This document shows, piece by piece, positions 33,851 through 44,256 of a DNA stretch of 64,000 bases. A program made the translations under genes and the position numbers. This DNA comes from an uncultured Clostridia bacterium (GTDB taxonomy: Bacteria > Bacillota > Clostridia > TANB77 > CAG-508). The stretch lies in assembly GCA_934177725.1 (NCBI GenBank), contig CAKPPO010000001.1, forward strand, positions 62,001 to 126,000. Direction: 5' to 3'. The notes under the pieces are model-generated. The model saw nothing but the letters and a program-made list of their open reading frames with translations. It did not search any database and was not told where the DNA came from. Within the stretch, counting starts at the first letter, position 1; the number at the start of each line of letters is the position of its first letter.

Positions 33851-35326
33851 ATGAAAATAGTAAAGAATAATGATAAAGCAAAACAAATAATAATTATATG
33901 TATTTCTGCAATATTAATGCTTTTATATTTTAATTATAGAGTGGAAATTAGTGGTTTTGAATTATATGAAAAATTGATTGTTAATATAATTATTGTTGTA
34001 CTAATATTAATTTTGATATGTTTATATACATATATAAATAATAGTAAATTAAAAGTAGAAAAAATCTTTTTAGTAGTTGCAATATCATTTTGTACATTAC
34101 TTTGTATAGCGATGCCTATAACAAAAGGACATGATGAATCTATTCATGGTTTTAGAATTTATGAATATGCAAATGGAAAAATAGTAAGCGACGGAAAAAA
34201 TGTAAATTTACAATTAGGAGTAATAGAGGCGCTAAAAGATAAACCTTTATATACAAGTCTTTTTGAACAGCCAAAAGATAATTATAATGTGAATACAGAA
34301 AAAGTTAATATGGAAAGTAGAATAGCATCTTATTCTCCTATAACATATTTACCTCAATTAATAGGAATACAGATAGGAAAGATATTTACTAATAATGCAT
34401 TAATACAATTATATTTTGCAAGAATATTAAATATGATTGCATGTATAACTATGCTTTATTATGCAGTTAAACTTATTCCTTTTGGGAAAAATGTTATTTT
34501 TTTAATATCTTTAATACCAATTTCAATAGAAGGATATGTAACTTTGTCAGCAGATGGCATTGCAATAGCAACAGCAATTTTATTTATTAGTTTTGTTTTG
34601 TATTTAGCATATGGAATAAAAGAAAAAGTATCTAACAAACAAATGGTAATATTATTATTAATATCTATAGTATTAGCTATTAGCAAAACTATATATTTCC
34701 CTATGATATTATTCGTTTTTATTATACCTAAAGAAAAATTTGAAAATAATAGATATTTTTGGTTATGTTCTATCTTTTTATTAGCAAGTTTTGCTGATTT
34801 TGTATGGTATTTGAATGGAACCAAAACAAATGTAGGGGGACAAAATCAAAGCGCTATTGAATATATAATACAAAATCCAATCCAATATATGGGAAAAGTA
34901 CTATATACAATAGCAAGCAGAGGATATATATATTTAGAAGAAATATTTGGTGGATATTTAGAATGGAATGAAAATGTAAAAATATATGTGTTTCCGATTA
35001 TATTATTAATAACAACTATACTGCTTATAACAAAAGGAGAAAAAGAGAGCTTTAAATTTAAAAGCTGTCAAAAAGTTTTATGTTTATTTATAGTAGTATC
35101 TATAATAGTATTAATTTTTACTTCAATGTTTTTAGGTTGGGCAAGATTAGAACTTGATTATATAGAGGGAATACAAGGAAGATATCTGTTACCAATATTA
35201 CCGCTAATATTGCTATTGTTTAGTAGAAGATTTTTAGATGATGAAAAAACAACAAAAAATATAGTGTTATTAATATTAATAATGCAGATATTTGTAATTA
35301 CTAATATTGCTATGTTTCATATATAA
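33851..35326 (+). CDS. DUF2142 polytopic membrane protein
   Basis: 491 residues with about 11-12 helices; TKGHDESIHGFRIYEYANG in the first large loop and RILNMIACITMLYYAVKLIPFGK parallel the DUF2142 protein at 15438. GRYLLPILPLILLLFSRR near the end is the same as the other's GRYFIPILPLLLLCL. It starts 9 nt after ruvB. A GT-C-like transferase or polysaccharide-modifying function is inferred from context. Confidence 0.8.
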   Translation: MKIVKNNDKAKQIIIICISAILMLLYFNYRVEISGFELYEKLIVNIIIVVLILILICLYTYINNSKLKVEKIFLVVAISFCTLLCIAMPITKGHDESIHGFRIYEYANGKIVSDGKNVNLQLGVIEALKDKPLYTSLFEQPKDNYNVNTEKVNMESRIASYSPITYLPQLIGIQIGKIFTNNALIQLYFARILNMIACITMLYYAVKLIPFGKNVIFLISLIPISIEGYVTLSADGIAIATAILFISFVLYLAYGIKEKVSNKQMVILLLISIVLAISKTIYFPMILFVFIIPKEKFENNRYFWLCSIFLLASFADFVWYLNGTKTNVGGQNQSAIEYIIQNPIQYMGKVLYTIASRGYIYLEEIFGGYLEWNENVKIYVFPIILLITTILLITKGEKESFKFKSCQKVLCLFIVVSIIVLIFTSMFLGWARLELDYIEGIQGRYLLPILPLILLLFSRRFLDDEKTTKNIVLLILIMQIFVITNIAMFHI

Positions 35327-35350
35327 AAATATAAAAAGGTAAAAGAGAGA

Positions 35351-36811
35351 ATGAGTATAAGAAAAATTTTTAATAAAGAGAGTATAATAAAAATAATATA
35401 CTTTTTTACAAGTGTGTTATTAACTATTCCATCTATAATTTATTTGATAAAAAATAGAACAATATATAATTTTGTGTATGTATTTTCATATATGTATAGA
35501 AGTGCTACAGGAGAATATGAACATTATATTAACGCAATTATCTATGTGATTCTATTTTCAATATTATTTCTATTATATTTTAAAATTTTAAAGAATATTA
35601 GTAAGATATTTAAAACTAACAAGAGAATGTTTATATTTATAATAATTATAGGTGTGTTATTCGCAATAATAATTCCAACAACAAGTTTAGATGTATTCTC
35701 ATATATAGGGAATGGATGGGTAGATTCACACTACAATGAAAATCCATATTATACATCAGTGCAAAATGTATGGGATAAAAATGGACCAGATGAAATGCTA
35801 GGAAAAGTAGCAAGATGCTGGAGGACAGAACCTGTTGTATATGGACCTACATGGAGTATTATTTGTAAAGCATTAACTTCTTTATCATTTGGAAATATAA
35901 CAGCTTCATTATATATATTTAAACTAGCATCTTTAATTATATTTTTAACAAGTACATATTTAATATATAAGATAACAAACAAAAAAATATTTGTGGCTAT
36001 GTTTGCTTTAAATCCATTTATACTATTTGAATTTTTAAGCAATGTTCATAATGATATTTTTCTAGTATTTTTTATACTACTTGGAATTTACTTTATAAAA
36101 AACAGAAAAAATATATTTTTATCAGTTGCATGTATTGCAATTGCAACAGGTATTAAATATTTAAGCATTTTATTATTACCATTTATATTAATATATGCAT
36201 TAAAAGAAGAAAAAACAAAAAATAAAATAATTAAAACTTTATTATACGTGTTAGAATTTGTTATAATTATATGTGCTTTCTATTTACTATATATAAAAGA
36301 TTTTAGAGTATTATCAGGTATTTTTGTGCAACAAAATAAATACGGAAGGTCAATATTTTTAGTAATATATTATTTATTAAATGGAGATGAGAAAGCATTA
36401 GACTTAATAAAAATATTAAGTCTAGCAATATTTGCCTTTTCGTATATTGCAATATTATTCAAATTATTTTTTGCTAAAGATAGCAATAATATTAAATTCA
36501 GCCAATTAATGAAAACATATCAAATGTTCTTATTAATATTTACATTTGTATTAATTACAAATTTCAATCCATGGTATGTAATATGGCTATTTCCAACATT
36601 ATTCTATCAAAAAGCTAAAAATATTAGATATACATTATATTTATCAATGGGTGTAATATATTCTTACACTATTACATATGCAACAAAAATAGATGACGAA
36701 TCAGTTGGAATACCATATTTTCTAGTTATGGTAATTACAATTTTAATATTAGAACTAATAAGACAAACAAAGATAAAATTTAAAGATGTAAAAAGAAAAG
36801 AATTAAGATAA
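35351..36811 (+). CDS. GT87/mannosyltransferase-like GT-C membrane protein
   Basis: 486 residues, about 11 helices. The periplasmic-type first loop carries TTSLDVFSYIGNGWVDSHYNENPYY, and FALNPFILFEFLSNVHNDIF with ATGIKYLSILLLPFILIYAL corresponds to the DUF2029/GT87-like and Mpt-type GT-C families, which transfer sugars from polyprenyl-phosphate donors outside. Donor made by the GtrB- or DPM1-like enzymes upstream is plausible. It is the last gene of the polysaccharide region. Confidence 0.72.
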   Translation: MSIRKIFNKESIIKIIYFFTSVLLTIPSIIYLIKNRTIYNFVYVFSYMYRSATGEYEHYINAIIYVILFSILFLLYFKILKNISKIFKTNKRMFIFIIIIGVLFAIIIPTTSLDVFSYIGNGWVDSHYNENPYYTSVQNVWDKNGPDEMLGKVARCWRTEPVVYGPTWSIICKALTSLSFGNITASLYIFKLASLIIFLTSTYLIYKITNKKIFVAMFALNPFILFEFLSNVHNDIFLVFFILLGIYFIKNRKNIFLSVACIAIATGIKYLSILLLPFILIYALKEEKTKNKIIKTLLYVLEFVIIICAFYLLYIKDFRVLSGIFVQQNKYGRSIFLVIYYLLNGDEKALDLIKILSLAIFAFSYIAILFKLFFAKDSNNIKFSQLMKTYQMFLLIFTFVLITNFNPWYVIWLFPTLFYQKAKNIRYTLYLSMGVIYSYTITYATKIDDESVGIPYFLVMVITILILELIRQTKIKFKDVKRKELR

Positions 36812-36891
36812 TAGAAAGAGAATACTCTAAAGAACTATATAATTTTTACAACTATATGAACTTTAAAAACGAGAAAGGAATAGAATTTAAA

Positions 36892-37452
36892 ATGAAGTTA
36901 TTACTACATACATGCTGTGCACCTTGTAGCGTATATTGCATAGATACATTGAGAAATGAAGGAATAGAACCAACAATATTTTGGTACAATCCAAATATAC
37001 ATCCATATATGGAATATAAGGCAAGAAGAGATTGTTTAAAAGAATATACTAAATCTATAAATGTACAAGCCATATTCGAAGAAGAATATGGCTTAGATGA
37101 GTTTTGCAAAAATGTAGTCGGAGATTTAAAAAATAGGTGTACAAACTATTGTTATCCAGTAAGATTAAGAAAAACATTTGAATATGCAAAAGAACATGGT
37201 TATGATGCAGTATCTACAACATTACTTTATAGCATATATCAAAAACATGATTTTATAAAAGAATATATGGAGAGTTTAAGCAAAGAATTTGGGATAGAAT
37301 TTTTATATCGAGATTTTAGAATTGGTTTCTGGGAAGGACACCAAAAGGCTCATGATTTAGGTCTTTATATGCAAAAGTATTGTGGATGTGTATTTTCAGA
37401 AGAAGATAGATATAGTAAACAAATAAAAAAAGATGTTGAATTAATAAAATAA
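36892..37452 (+). CDS. queH: Epoxyqueuosine reductase QueH
   Basis: Catalyses the final step of tRNA queuosine synthesis (epoxyqueuosine to queuosine) in organisms without QueG. 186 residues of the former DUF208 family: KLLLHTCCAPCS gives the N-terminal cysteine pair, and the C-terminal QKYCGCVFSEEDRY completes the iron-sulphur/metal ligands; NRCTNYCYPVRLR lies between. ATG 36892 is chosen because family proteins begin MKLLLHTCC; its AAAGGAAT site is somewhat distant. No other que gene is in the window. Confidence 0.93.
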   Translation: MKLLLHTCCAPCSVYCIDTLRNEGIEPTIFWYNPNIHPYMEYKARRDCLKEYTKSINVQAIFEEEYGLDEFCKNVVGDLKNRCTNYCYPVRLRKTFEYAKEHGYDAVSTTLLYSIYQKHDFIKEYMESLSKEFGIEFLYRDFRIGFWEGHQKAHDLGLYMQKYCGCVFSEEDRYSKQIKKDVELIK

Positions 37453-37494
37453 TAAAATGGAATATTCTGTAAATAGAACAACCGGTCAAATTTA

Positions 37495-37523
37495 TTGTTT
37501 TTGACTTAAAATTTTTATATAAT
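37495..37523 (+). promoter_or_regulatory. Promoter of the acyl-CoA synthetase gene
   Basis: TTGTTT (37495-37500), 17 nt, TATAAT (37518-37523). Confidence 0.5.
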
Positions 37524-37555
37524 TTGCGTATAAAAATGATAGGAGGAATTTCAAA

Positions 37556-39346
37556 ATGAAATTTAATAACGAACTTCATAAAATACATGAAATAAACAAT
37601 TTTAGAGAAATGATAGATTATACAGTAGAACATTATCCAGATAATATAGCATACAAATTTAAAAAGAATTTCAAAAAAGAAAATGAGTGCTTAGTAGAAA
37701 AAACATATAAAGAAATAAAAGAAGAAATAGTAGCTTTCTCAACAGCTTTATTAAATATGGGATTAGAAAATAAAAAAATAGCTGTTATAGGAAACAACAG
37801 ATATGAATGGTGTGTAACATATTTAGCTGCAACAACAGGAAATATGGTAATAGTACCATTAGATAAAGCACTTCCAGAGGGAGAAGTAGAAAATTTAATA
37901 AAAATAAGTAAAGCAGATGCAGTAGTATATGAAAATAAATTTGCAGAAGTATTTAATAAAATTAGAGAAGAAAATACTAGCAATTTAACAACATATATAA
38001 ATATGGATTTAGAAAAACAAAAAGATGGAGTACTATCATTCCAGGAATTAGTAAATGAAGGAAAAGAACTAATAAAAAATGGTAATGATAGTTATAATAA
38101 AATAAAAATAGATAATGAAAAAATGAGTGCATTATTATTTACTTCTGGAACTACATCTCAAGCAAAAGGTGTAATGCTTTCACAAAAAAACATATGCTCA
38201 AATGTAACAGCTATGGCTAAAATGTCAAAAATGTATTCAGATGATGTAATATTATCATTTTTACCATTACATCACACTTTTGAATGTACAATCACATTTT
38301 TATATGGATTTTATAGTGGTGTAACAGTAGCATTCTGCGATGGACTAAAATATATAGCTAAAAACTTAGAAGAATATAAAGTTAGTGTAATAGTAGCAGT
38401 TCCTTTAGTTTTAGAAACTATGTACAAAAAAATAGAAACAGGAATTGAAAAACAAGGAAAAACTAAACTTGTAAATACAATGGGAAAATTCTCAAATTTC
38501 TTATATAAATATTTACATATAGATATTAGAAGAAAATTATTCAAATCAGTTATAGATCAATTAGGTGGAAAAGTTCGTATATTATACTTTGGTGCTGCAG
38601 CAATGAATAAACATGCAATAGATGGATATAACACATTTGGAATAGCATCAGTTCAAGGTTATGGATTAACAGAAACATCACCATTAATTGCAGCAGAAAC
38701 AGATAAACAAAAAAGACCAGGAAGTGTTGGAAGAAATCCATACAATGTTCAAATAAAATTAATAGATGAAGACGGAAATGAAATAACAAACACAAATGCA
38801 CTAGATACTGAAAAAGAAAATACAGAAACAAAAGTCGGAGAAATAGTTGCAAAAGGTCCAAACGTTATGCTTGGATATTATGAAAATGAAAAAGCAACAA
38901 ATGAAGTATTACAAGATGGATGGTTTAAAACAGGCGATTTAGGTTACTTCGATAAAGATGGTTTCTTATATATTACAGGAAGAAAAAAAGAAGTTATAGT
39001 ACTAAAAAATGGAGAAAATGTTTATCCATCAGATATTGAATTTTTAGTAAATAGATTACCATATGTACAAGAAAGCATTTTATTCCCAAGAGAAAATTCT
39101 AAAAATGAACTTGCACTTGGAATAAAAATAGTATACGATGAAGAAACAATAAAAGAAAAATTTGGAAAAAAGACAGAAAAAGAATATGAAGAAGCAGTAT
39201 GGGAAGATATTAAAGAAATAAATAAAAACTTATCAGTATTCAAAAGAATAAAAGAACTTATATTAACAAAAGAACCACTAGAAAAAACAACAACACAAAA
39301 AATAAAAAGATTTAAAGAATTAGACAAAATCTTAAATAATAAATAA
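37556..39346 (+). CDS. AMP-forming long-chain acyl-CoA synthetase-like protein
   Basis: 596-residue ANL-superfamily enzyme that adenylates a fatty acid and transfers it to CoA or another thiol. Motifs: LLFTSGTTSQAKGVMLS (P-loop-like), LPLHHTFE, GYGLTETSP, TGDLGYFDKDGFLYITGRKKE and a C-terminal TTQKIKRF with the catalytic Lys. It has no membrane segment. The gene is a single transcription unit, with promoter upstream and a 16-bp terminator downstream. Substrate chain length is not readable. Confidence 0.88.
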   Translation: MKFNNELHKIHEINNFREMIDYTVEHYPDNIAYKFKKNFKKENECLVEKTYKEIKEEIVAFSTALLNMGLENKKIAVIGNNRYEWCVTYLAATTGNMVIVPLDKALPEGEVENLIKISKADAVVYENKFAEVFNKIREENTSNLTTYINMDLEKQKDGVLSFQELVNEGKELIKNGNDSYNKIKIDNEKMSALLFTSGTTSQAKGVMLSQKNICSNVTAMAKMSKMYSDDVILSFLPLHHTFECTITFLYGFYSGVTVAFCDGLKYIAKNLEEYKVSVIVAVPLVLETMYKKIETGIEKQGKTKLVNTMGKFSNFLYKYLHIDIRRKLFKSVIDQLGGKVRILYFGAAAMNKHAIDGYNTFGIASVQGYGLTETSPLIAAETDKQKRPGSVGRNPYNVQIKLIDEDGNEITNTNALDTEKENTETKVGEIVAKGPNVMLGYYENEKATNEVLQDGWFKTGDLGYFDKDGFLYITGRKKEVIVLKNGENVYPSDIEFLVNRLPYVQESILFPRENSKNELALGIKIVYDEETIKEKFGKKTEKEYEEAVWEDIKEINKNLSVFKRIKELILTKEPLEKTTTQKIKRFKELDKILNNK

Positions 39347-39352
39347 AAATTT

Positions 39353-39392
39353 AAAAATGAAAATATAAGAGGCTTTATATTTTCATTTTTTT
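39353..39392 (+). terminator. Terminator of the acyl-CoA synthetase gene
   Basis: Perfect 16-bp stem AAAAATGAAAATATAA (39353-39368) with 39375-39390, followed by T. Confidence 0.78.
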
Positions 39393-39412
39393 ATTTGTTT
39401 CTAAACATTATA

Positions 39413-39441
39413 TTGCTTTTTAAATGTTTAAATAGTAAAAT
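39413..39441 (+). promoter_or_regulatory. Promoter of polA
   Basis: TTGCTT (39413-39418), 17 nt, TAAAAT (39436-39441). Confidence 0.5.
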
Positions 39442-39497
39442 AAAGAAAATAATATAATTGAGTAACAAATATTAGTTATTTCTAAGGAGGAAAAACT

Positions 39498-42233
39498 TTG
39501 AGTAGACTAGTTGTAGTAGATGGAAATAGTATAATGAATCGAGCATTTTATGGTATTATGGGCTCTAAAATGCTAATGACGGAAGATGGAACTTATACAA
39601 ATGCAGTATATGGCTTTTTAGCAATTTTATTTAAAATAATAGAAGATTTAAATCCTGAATATTTATCAGTATCATTTGATTTAAAAGCTCCAACAGCAAG
39701 ACATAAAATGTACGAAGGATATAAAGCAAACCGCCATGGTATGCCAGACGAGTTAGCTGTGCAAATGCCTATAATTAAAGATATTCTAAGAGATATGAAC
39801 ATTACAATTATAGAAAAAGAAGGCTATGAGGCAGATGATGTTTTAGGTACTCTTTCAAAAAGAGCAGAAAAAGAAGGAATAAATGTAACAATTCTTTCAG
39901 GAGATAGAGACACATTCCAATTAACTTCAGACAATATTTGTGTTAGAATTCCAAGAACAAAAATGGGAAAAACAGAAGTAGAAGATTTTGATAGAAATAA
40001 AATAAAAGAAGTTTATGGATTAGAACCAATACAATTAATAGAAGTAAAAGGACTTCAAGGAGATGCATCAGACAATATTCCAGGGGTACCAGGAATAGGT
40101 GAAAAAACAGCTCTTTCTTTAATTCAAACTTATGGAACTATAGAAAATATATATGAAGAATTGGAAAATGGAAAAGCAGAAACAATAAAAGGCAAAACTA
40201 GAGAGAAAATGATTGAAAATAAGGATTTGGCTTTCCTTTCAAAAACATTAGGAACAATAAATTTACAAGTTCCAATAGAAGAAAAGATAGAGGACCTAAA
40301 AGTAAAAGAGTGGAACAACGAAAAAGTATATGAAGATTTTAAATCACTTAGATTTAATAGGTATATAGAACGTTTTAATCTAAAAGAAAATGGAGCAAAA
40401 TCAAATACAACAGAAAGCAAAGAAGAAAAAATTGAAGTAACAGAGCTTGAGATTAATTCAAAAGAATGTAGTGAGCTTCTAGAAGATATAAAACAAAACA
40501 AAATGTTAATCTATTATTTTGATAAAAATGAGGACAAAACTTCAAAGAATATAATTAAAAAAAGCGTTAATGGAATAAGTATACTTTATAATGAGAAAGT
40601 ATATTATATTACTATAAACAATAAAGAAGAACTTGAAAAACTTAAGGATATTTTTGAAGATGAAAATATACAAAAAATAGGCTATAAATTAGGGGAAGAT
40701 TATGTGCTTTTAAGGGAAAACAATATAACAATGAAAAACATCTTCTTTGATATAGAAATTGCAGCTTATTTGTTAAGCCCAACAACTAATAAATATGAAC
40801 TAAACAATTTAATAAATCAATATTTAGAATTAGATGTAGAAGAATACTTACAAAAAAATGGAATAGATACTAATTCAAATAAACAAATGAATTTATTTGA
40901 AACAAATACTTTGAAAGATGAACAAAAAGCAACTGTTCAAACAAATGCTTTTTACACATATAATATAGGAAAATTACAAGAAATATTGACTAAAGAATTA
41001 GAAAAACACAATGAAATAAATTTATTCAAAAATATAGAAATGCCATTAGTAGAAGTATTAGCAAAAATGCAATACAATGGGATGTATTTAGATAAAGAAG
41101 AATTAATATCATTTGGAAATGAAATAAAGCAACAATTAGAAAAACTAACAAAGGAAATATATGAACTAGCAGGAGAAGAATTTAATATAAATTCAACAAT
41201 ACAATTAGGAAATATTTTATTTGAAAAGCTTAAATTAACAAGCTCAAAAAAGACTAAAAAAGGCTATTCTACAGATGTAGATGCATTAGAAAAAATAAAA
41301 GATGAACATCCTATTGTAAATAAAATATTAGAATATAGAGGCCTTACAAAACTAAATTCTACATATGTAGAAGGAATGCTTCCATATATAAATGAAAATA
41401 CAAAACGTATACACTCATTCTTCCACCAAACGGTAACAGCAACAGGCAGAATTAGCAGTACAGAACCAAATTTACAAAATATACCTACAAGAATAGAACT
41501 TGGAAAAAGATTAAGAAAAGTATTTAAACCAAGAGAAGGTTATGTTTTTATAGATGCAGACTATTCACAAATTGAATTAAGAGTATTAGCTCATATTTCA
41601 CAAGATGAACATATGTTACAGGCATTCAAAGATGGAGAAGATATACACAAACAAGCAGCATCTAAAGTACTTAATATTCCAATAGAACAGGTTACAAAAG
41701 AACAACGTTCAAGTGCAAAAGCAGTTAACTTTGGAATAGTATATGGAATATCAGATTTCGGCCTAGCACAACAACTAGGAATTTCAAGAAAAAAAGCAAA
41801 AGAATATATTGAACAATACTTAGAAAAGTATAATGGTATAAATAAATTCATGGAAGAAGTAGTAGAAGAAGCCAAAGAAAAAGGCTATGTAGAGACTCTA
41901 TTTAATAGAAGAAGATATATACCAGAACTAAAATCTAATAATTATATGGTTCGTGAATTTGGTAAAAGAGCAGCAATGAACACACCAATTCAAGGAACTG
42001 CAGCAGATATAATGAAAATAGCTATGGTCAACTTAAATAAAAAACTAGAAGAAGCAAACATAGATACAAATATTATATTGCAAGTACATGATGAATTAAT
42101 TCTAGAAGCAAAAATAGAATATAAAGAAAAGGCAAAAGAAATACTAAAAGAATGTATGGAAAATGCTGCTAAACTATCTGTACCATTAGTTGTAGAAGTT
42201 TCAGAAGCTACTAATTGGTATGATTGTAAATAA
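39498..42233 (+). CDS. polA: DNA polymerase I
   Basis: 911 residues. The 5'-3' exonuclease/FEN domain is residues 1-290 (VDGNSIMNRAFYG, EADDVLG, GDRDTFQL, GIGEKTA). The middle exonuclease-like domain (about 320-500) appears to have lost the DxE catalytic acids, as in many Gram-positive enzymes. The polymerase domain has motif A DADYSQIELRVLAH, motif B RSSAKAVNFGIVYG and motif C LQVHDELI. Start is TTG after AAGGAGG. Downstream, polA is often followed by coaE in Clostridia; here a GGGAC-core palindrome and a lytic transglycosylase follow. Confidence 0.96.
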   Translation: MSRLVVVDGNSIMNRAFYGIMGSKMLMTEDGTYTNAVYGFLAILFKIIEDLNPEYLSVSFDLKAPTARHKMYEGYKANRHGMPDELAVQMPIIKDILRDMNITIIEKEGYEADDVLGTLSKRAEKEGINVTILSGDRDTFQLTSDNICVRIPRTKMGKTEVEDFDRNKIKEVYGLEPIQLIEVKGLQGDASDNIPGVPGIGEKTALSLIQTYGTIENIYEELENGKAETIKGKTREKMIENKDLAFLSKTLGTINLQVPIEEKIEDLKVKEWNNEKVYEDFKSLRFNRYIERFNLKENGAKSNTTESKEEKIEVTELEINSKECSELLEDIKQNKMLIYYFDKNEDKTSKNIIKKSVNGISILYNEKVYYITINNKEELEKLKDIFEDENIQKIGYKLGEDYVLLRENNITMKNIFFDIEIAAYLLSPTTNKYELNNLINQYLELDVEEYLQKNGIDTNSNKQMNLFETNTLKDEQKATVQTNAFYTYNIGKLQEILTKELEKHNEINLFKNIEMPLVEVLAKMQYNGMYLDKEELISFGNEIKQQLEKLTKEIYELAGEEFNINSTIQLGNILFEKLKLTSSKKTKKGYSTDVDALEKIKDEHPIVNKILEYRGLTKLNSTYVEGMLPYINENTKRIHSFFHQTVTATGRISSTEPNLQNIPTRIELGKRLRKVFKPREGYVFIDADYSQIELRVLAHISQDEHMLQAFKDGEDIHKQAASKVLNIPIEQVTKEQRSSAKAVNFGIVYGISDFGLAQQLGISRKKAKEYIEQYLEKYNGINKFMEEVVEEAKEKGYVETLFNRRRYIPELKSNNYMVREFGKRAAMNTPIQGTAADIMKIAMVNLNKKLEEANIDTNIILQVHDELILEAKIEYKEKAKEILKECMENAAKLSVPLVVEVSEATNWYDCK

Positions 42234-42275
42234 TTCAAAGGACATTTGGGGACGGGTCACTTTTGTCCTTTGAAT
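42233..42275 (+). repeat. GGGAC-core palindrome, copy A
   Basis: ATTCAAAGGACA (42233-42244) pairs with TGTCCTTTGAAT (42264-42275); the loop is TTTGGGGACGGGTCACTTT. A 35-nt core (42237-42271) is identical to the copy at 57887-57921. It lies directly after the polA stop and may terminate or process the transcript. Confidence 0.75.
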
Positions 42276-42297
42276 AAAAAGTAAGGAGAGAAATAGT

Positions 42298-42870
42298 TTG
42301 ACAAATTCAAAGAAAAAATGGTTAATAATATCACTTATTATAATAGTTCTTATTTTCTTTCTTTTTGGAGCTTTAAAAGTGCAAAATATAGTACTAAAGA
42401 AAATTTATGTAAAAGATTACGAAGAATATGTATATAAATATTCAGAAGAAAATAATATAGATCCATTTATGACATTTGCAATAATTAAAGTAGAAAGCAA
42501 ATTTAATAGAAATATAAAATCTTCAAGTGGCGCGTTAGGTTTAATGCAACTTATGGAGTCTACAGCAGTAGAAATGGCAAATCAGTTAGGAGAAGAAGTT
42601 GTAGTAAAGGAATCTTTATATAATCCAGAAACAAATATAAAAATAGGAACTACTTATTTTGCAACTCTTTTAAAACACTATGAAGGAAATGAACAACTTG
42701 CACTTGCGGCTTATAATGCTGGAATGGGAAATGTGGATAATTGGATTAAAGAAGGAACGCTGGAAAAAGATGGATCAAATATAGAGAATATTCCATATAA
42801 AGAAACAAATAATTACGTAAGAAAAATAATAAGAGATTATAAAATTTATAAAAGCATATATGAAAAATAA
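42298..42870 (+). CDS. Membrane-anchored lytic transglycosylase
   Basis: 190 residues: N-terminal transmembrane anchor (about 7-24), then an SLT domain with catalytic Glu in IIKVESKFN, SSSGALGLMQL and LAAYNAGMGNVDNW. Lytic transglycosylases cleave peptidoglycan to 1,6-anhydro-muropeptides for wall remodelling. Start TTG after AAGGAGAG. It follows polA and precedes galE by 18 nt, so it is probably co-transcribed with galE. Confidence 0.92.
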   Translation: MTNSKKKWLIISLIIIVLIFFLFGALKVQNIVLKKIYVKDYEEYVYKYSEENNIDPFMTFAIIKVESKFNRNIKSSSGALGLMQLMESTAVEMANQLGEEVVVKESLYNPETNIKIGTTYFATLLKHYEGNEQLALAAYNAGMGNVDNWIKEGTLEKDGSNIENIPYKETNNYVRKIIRDYKIYKSIYEK

Positions 42871-42888
42871 AAGAAAAGGGGTAATAAG

Positions 42889-43905
42889 ATGTCAATATTA
42901 GTAACAGGTGGAGCAGGATATATAGGAAGTCACACAGTAGTAGAACTTTTAAATGAAGGAAAAGAAGTTATAATTATAGATAATTTTTCAAATAGCAAAC
43001 CAAGTGTATTAGAAGCTATAAAAAAGATTACAAATAAAGATTTTAAATTTTATGAAGTAGATTATTTAGATAGAGAAGCTTTAAAAAAAGTATTTGAAGA
43101 AAATAAAGATATAGAAGCTGTAATGAATTTTGCTGGTTATAAAGCAGTAGGTGAATCTGTAAAGAAACCAATAGAATATTATACAAATAATATATCAGGA
43201 GCACTTGTATTATTACACACAATGAAGAAATATAACGTAAAGAAATTTGTATTTAGTTCTTCAGCAACAGTTTATGGAGAACCAGAAAAAATACCTCTTA
43301 CAGAAGATTGTAAAATAGGTGGAACTACAAATCCATATGGGACAACAAAGCTATTTATAGAACAAATATTAAAGGATATATATGCTTCAGACAATTCATG
43401 GGACATTGCAATATTAAGATATTTTAATCCGGTAGGAGCACATGAAAGTGGATTAATAGGAGAAGAGCCACAAGGAATACCAAATAATCTAATGCCTTAT
43501 GTAGTTAGAGTAGCAGCAGGAATATTACCAGAACTATCAGTGTTTGGAAATGATTACAATACGCCAGATGGAACAGGAGTAAGAGATTATATACATGTTG
43601 TAGACTTAGCAAAAGGACATATAAAAGCTCTAGAAAAATTAGATAAAGAAAAACAAGGATTATTTATATATAATTTAGGAACAGGAATAGGCTATAGTGT
43701 ATTAGATATGGTAAAGGCATTTGAAAAATCAACTGGTAAAAATGTAAAATATAAAATAGCTCCAAGAAGAGAAGGAGATATTGCAACATGTTATTCAAGT
43801 CCTAAAAAAGCTAAAGAAGAGTTAAATTGGGAAGCAAAAAGAAATTTAGAACAAATGTGTAAAGACTCATGGAACTATATAGAAAAACAAAATACAAATA
43901 ATTAA
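42889..43905 (+). CDS. galE: UDP-glucose 4-epimerase
   Basis: Interconverts UDP-glucose and UDP-galactose; with Glf (23122) it supplies UDP-galactofuranose. 338-residue extended SDR: VTGGAGYIGSHTVVEL (1-20 region), DNFSNS, MNFAGYKAVGES, FSSSATVYGEP, catalytic YGTTK (in NPYGTTKLFIE) and YFNPVGAHESGLIGE. Ribosome site AAAGGGG. It is about 13 kb from the rest of the polysaccharide genes. Confidence 0.95.
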   Translation: MSILVTGGAGYIGSHTVVELLNEGKEVIIIDNFSNSKPSVLEAIKKITNKDFKFYEVDYLDREALKKVFEENKDIEAVMNFAGYKAVGESVKKPIEYYTNNISGALVLLHTMKKYNVKKFVFSSSATVYGEPEKIPLTEDCKIGGTTNPYGTTKLFIEQILKDIYASDNSWDIAILRYFNPVGAHESGLIGEEPQGIPNNLMPYVVRVAAGILPELSVFGNDYNTPDGTGVRDYIHVVDLAKGHIKALEKLDKEKQGLFIYNLGTGIGYSVLDMVKAFEKSTGKNVKYKIAPRREGDIATCYSSPKKAKEELNWEAKRNLEQMCKDSWNYIEKQNTNN

Positions 43906-44025
43906 AATTATGATAAACACAATAAAAAGTAACCATAATACTTATACAAATAAAATTAGTTTTCATAAAAAATAACCTAAAAAATATTTACAAAAAATAC
44001 AAGCTCGAAAACCATTGATATTAGG

Positions 44026-44055
44026 TTATCAACAGAGTTATCCACAATATCCACA
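44026..44055 (+). other. Cluster of three DnaA-box-like sequences
   Basis: TTATCAACA (44026-44034), consensus TTATCCACA (44038-44046) and ATATCCACA (44047-44055) lie head to tail in the galE-glyS gap. Five GTAACA motifs follow (44090, 44132, 44162, 44228, 44247) in very AT-rich DNA. No dnaA or dnaN is here and gene direction does not flip, so a DnaA-binding or titration site is more likely than the chromosomal origin. Confidence 0.45.
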
Positions 44056-44256
44056 TATATTATTTTCTGTAATTGTATTACAAAAATAAGTAACATAATG
44101 CAAAATAAAGAAACAAAAATGAAATATTTATGTAACATTTATTGTAAAAATAACTATTTTTGTAACATAATTGTAATATAAAAACAAAAATACTAAAAAT
44201 ATGACAAAAAATATATTATGAAATATTGTAACATAGTAATATTTCTGTAACAGATT

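Noticed and set aside
39860..40200. Proofreading activity of DNA polymerase I
   Set aside because: The 3'-5' exonuclease-like middle domain lacks a visible DxE motif, so proofreading is not claimed; this is common in Gram-positive PolA and not reported as novel.
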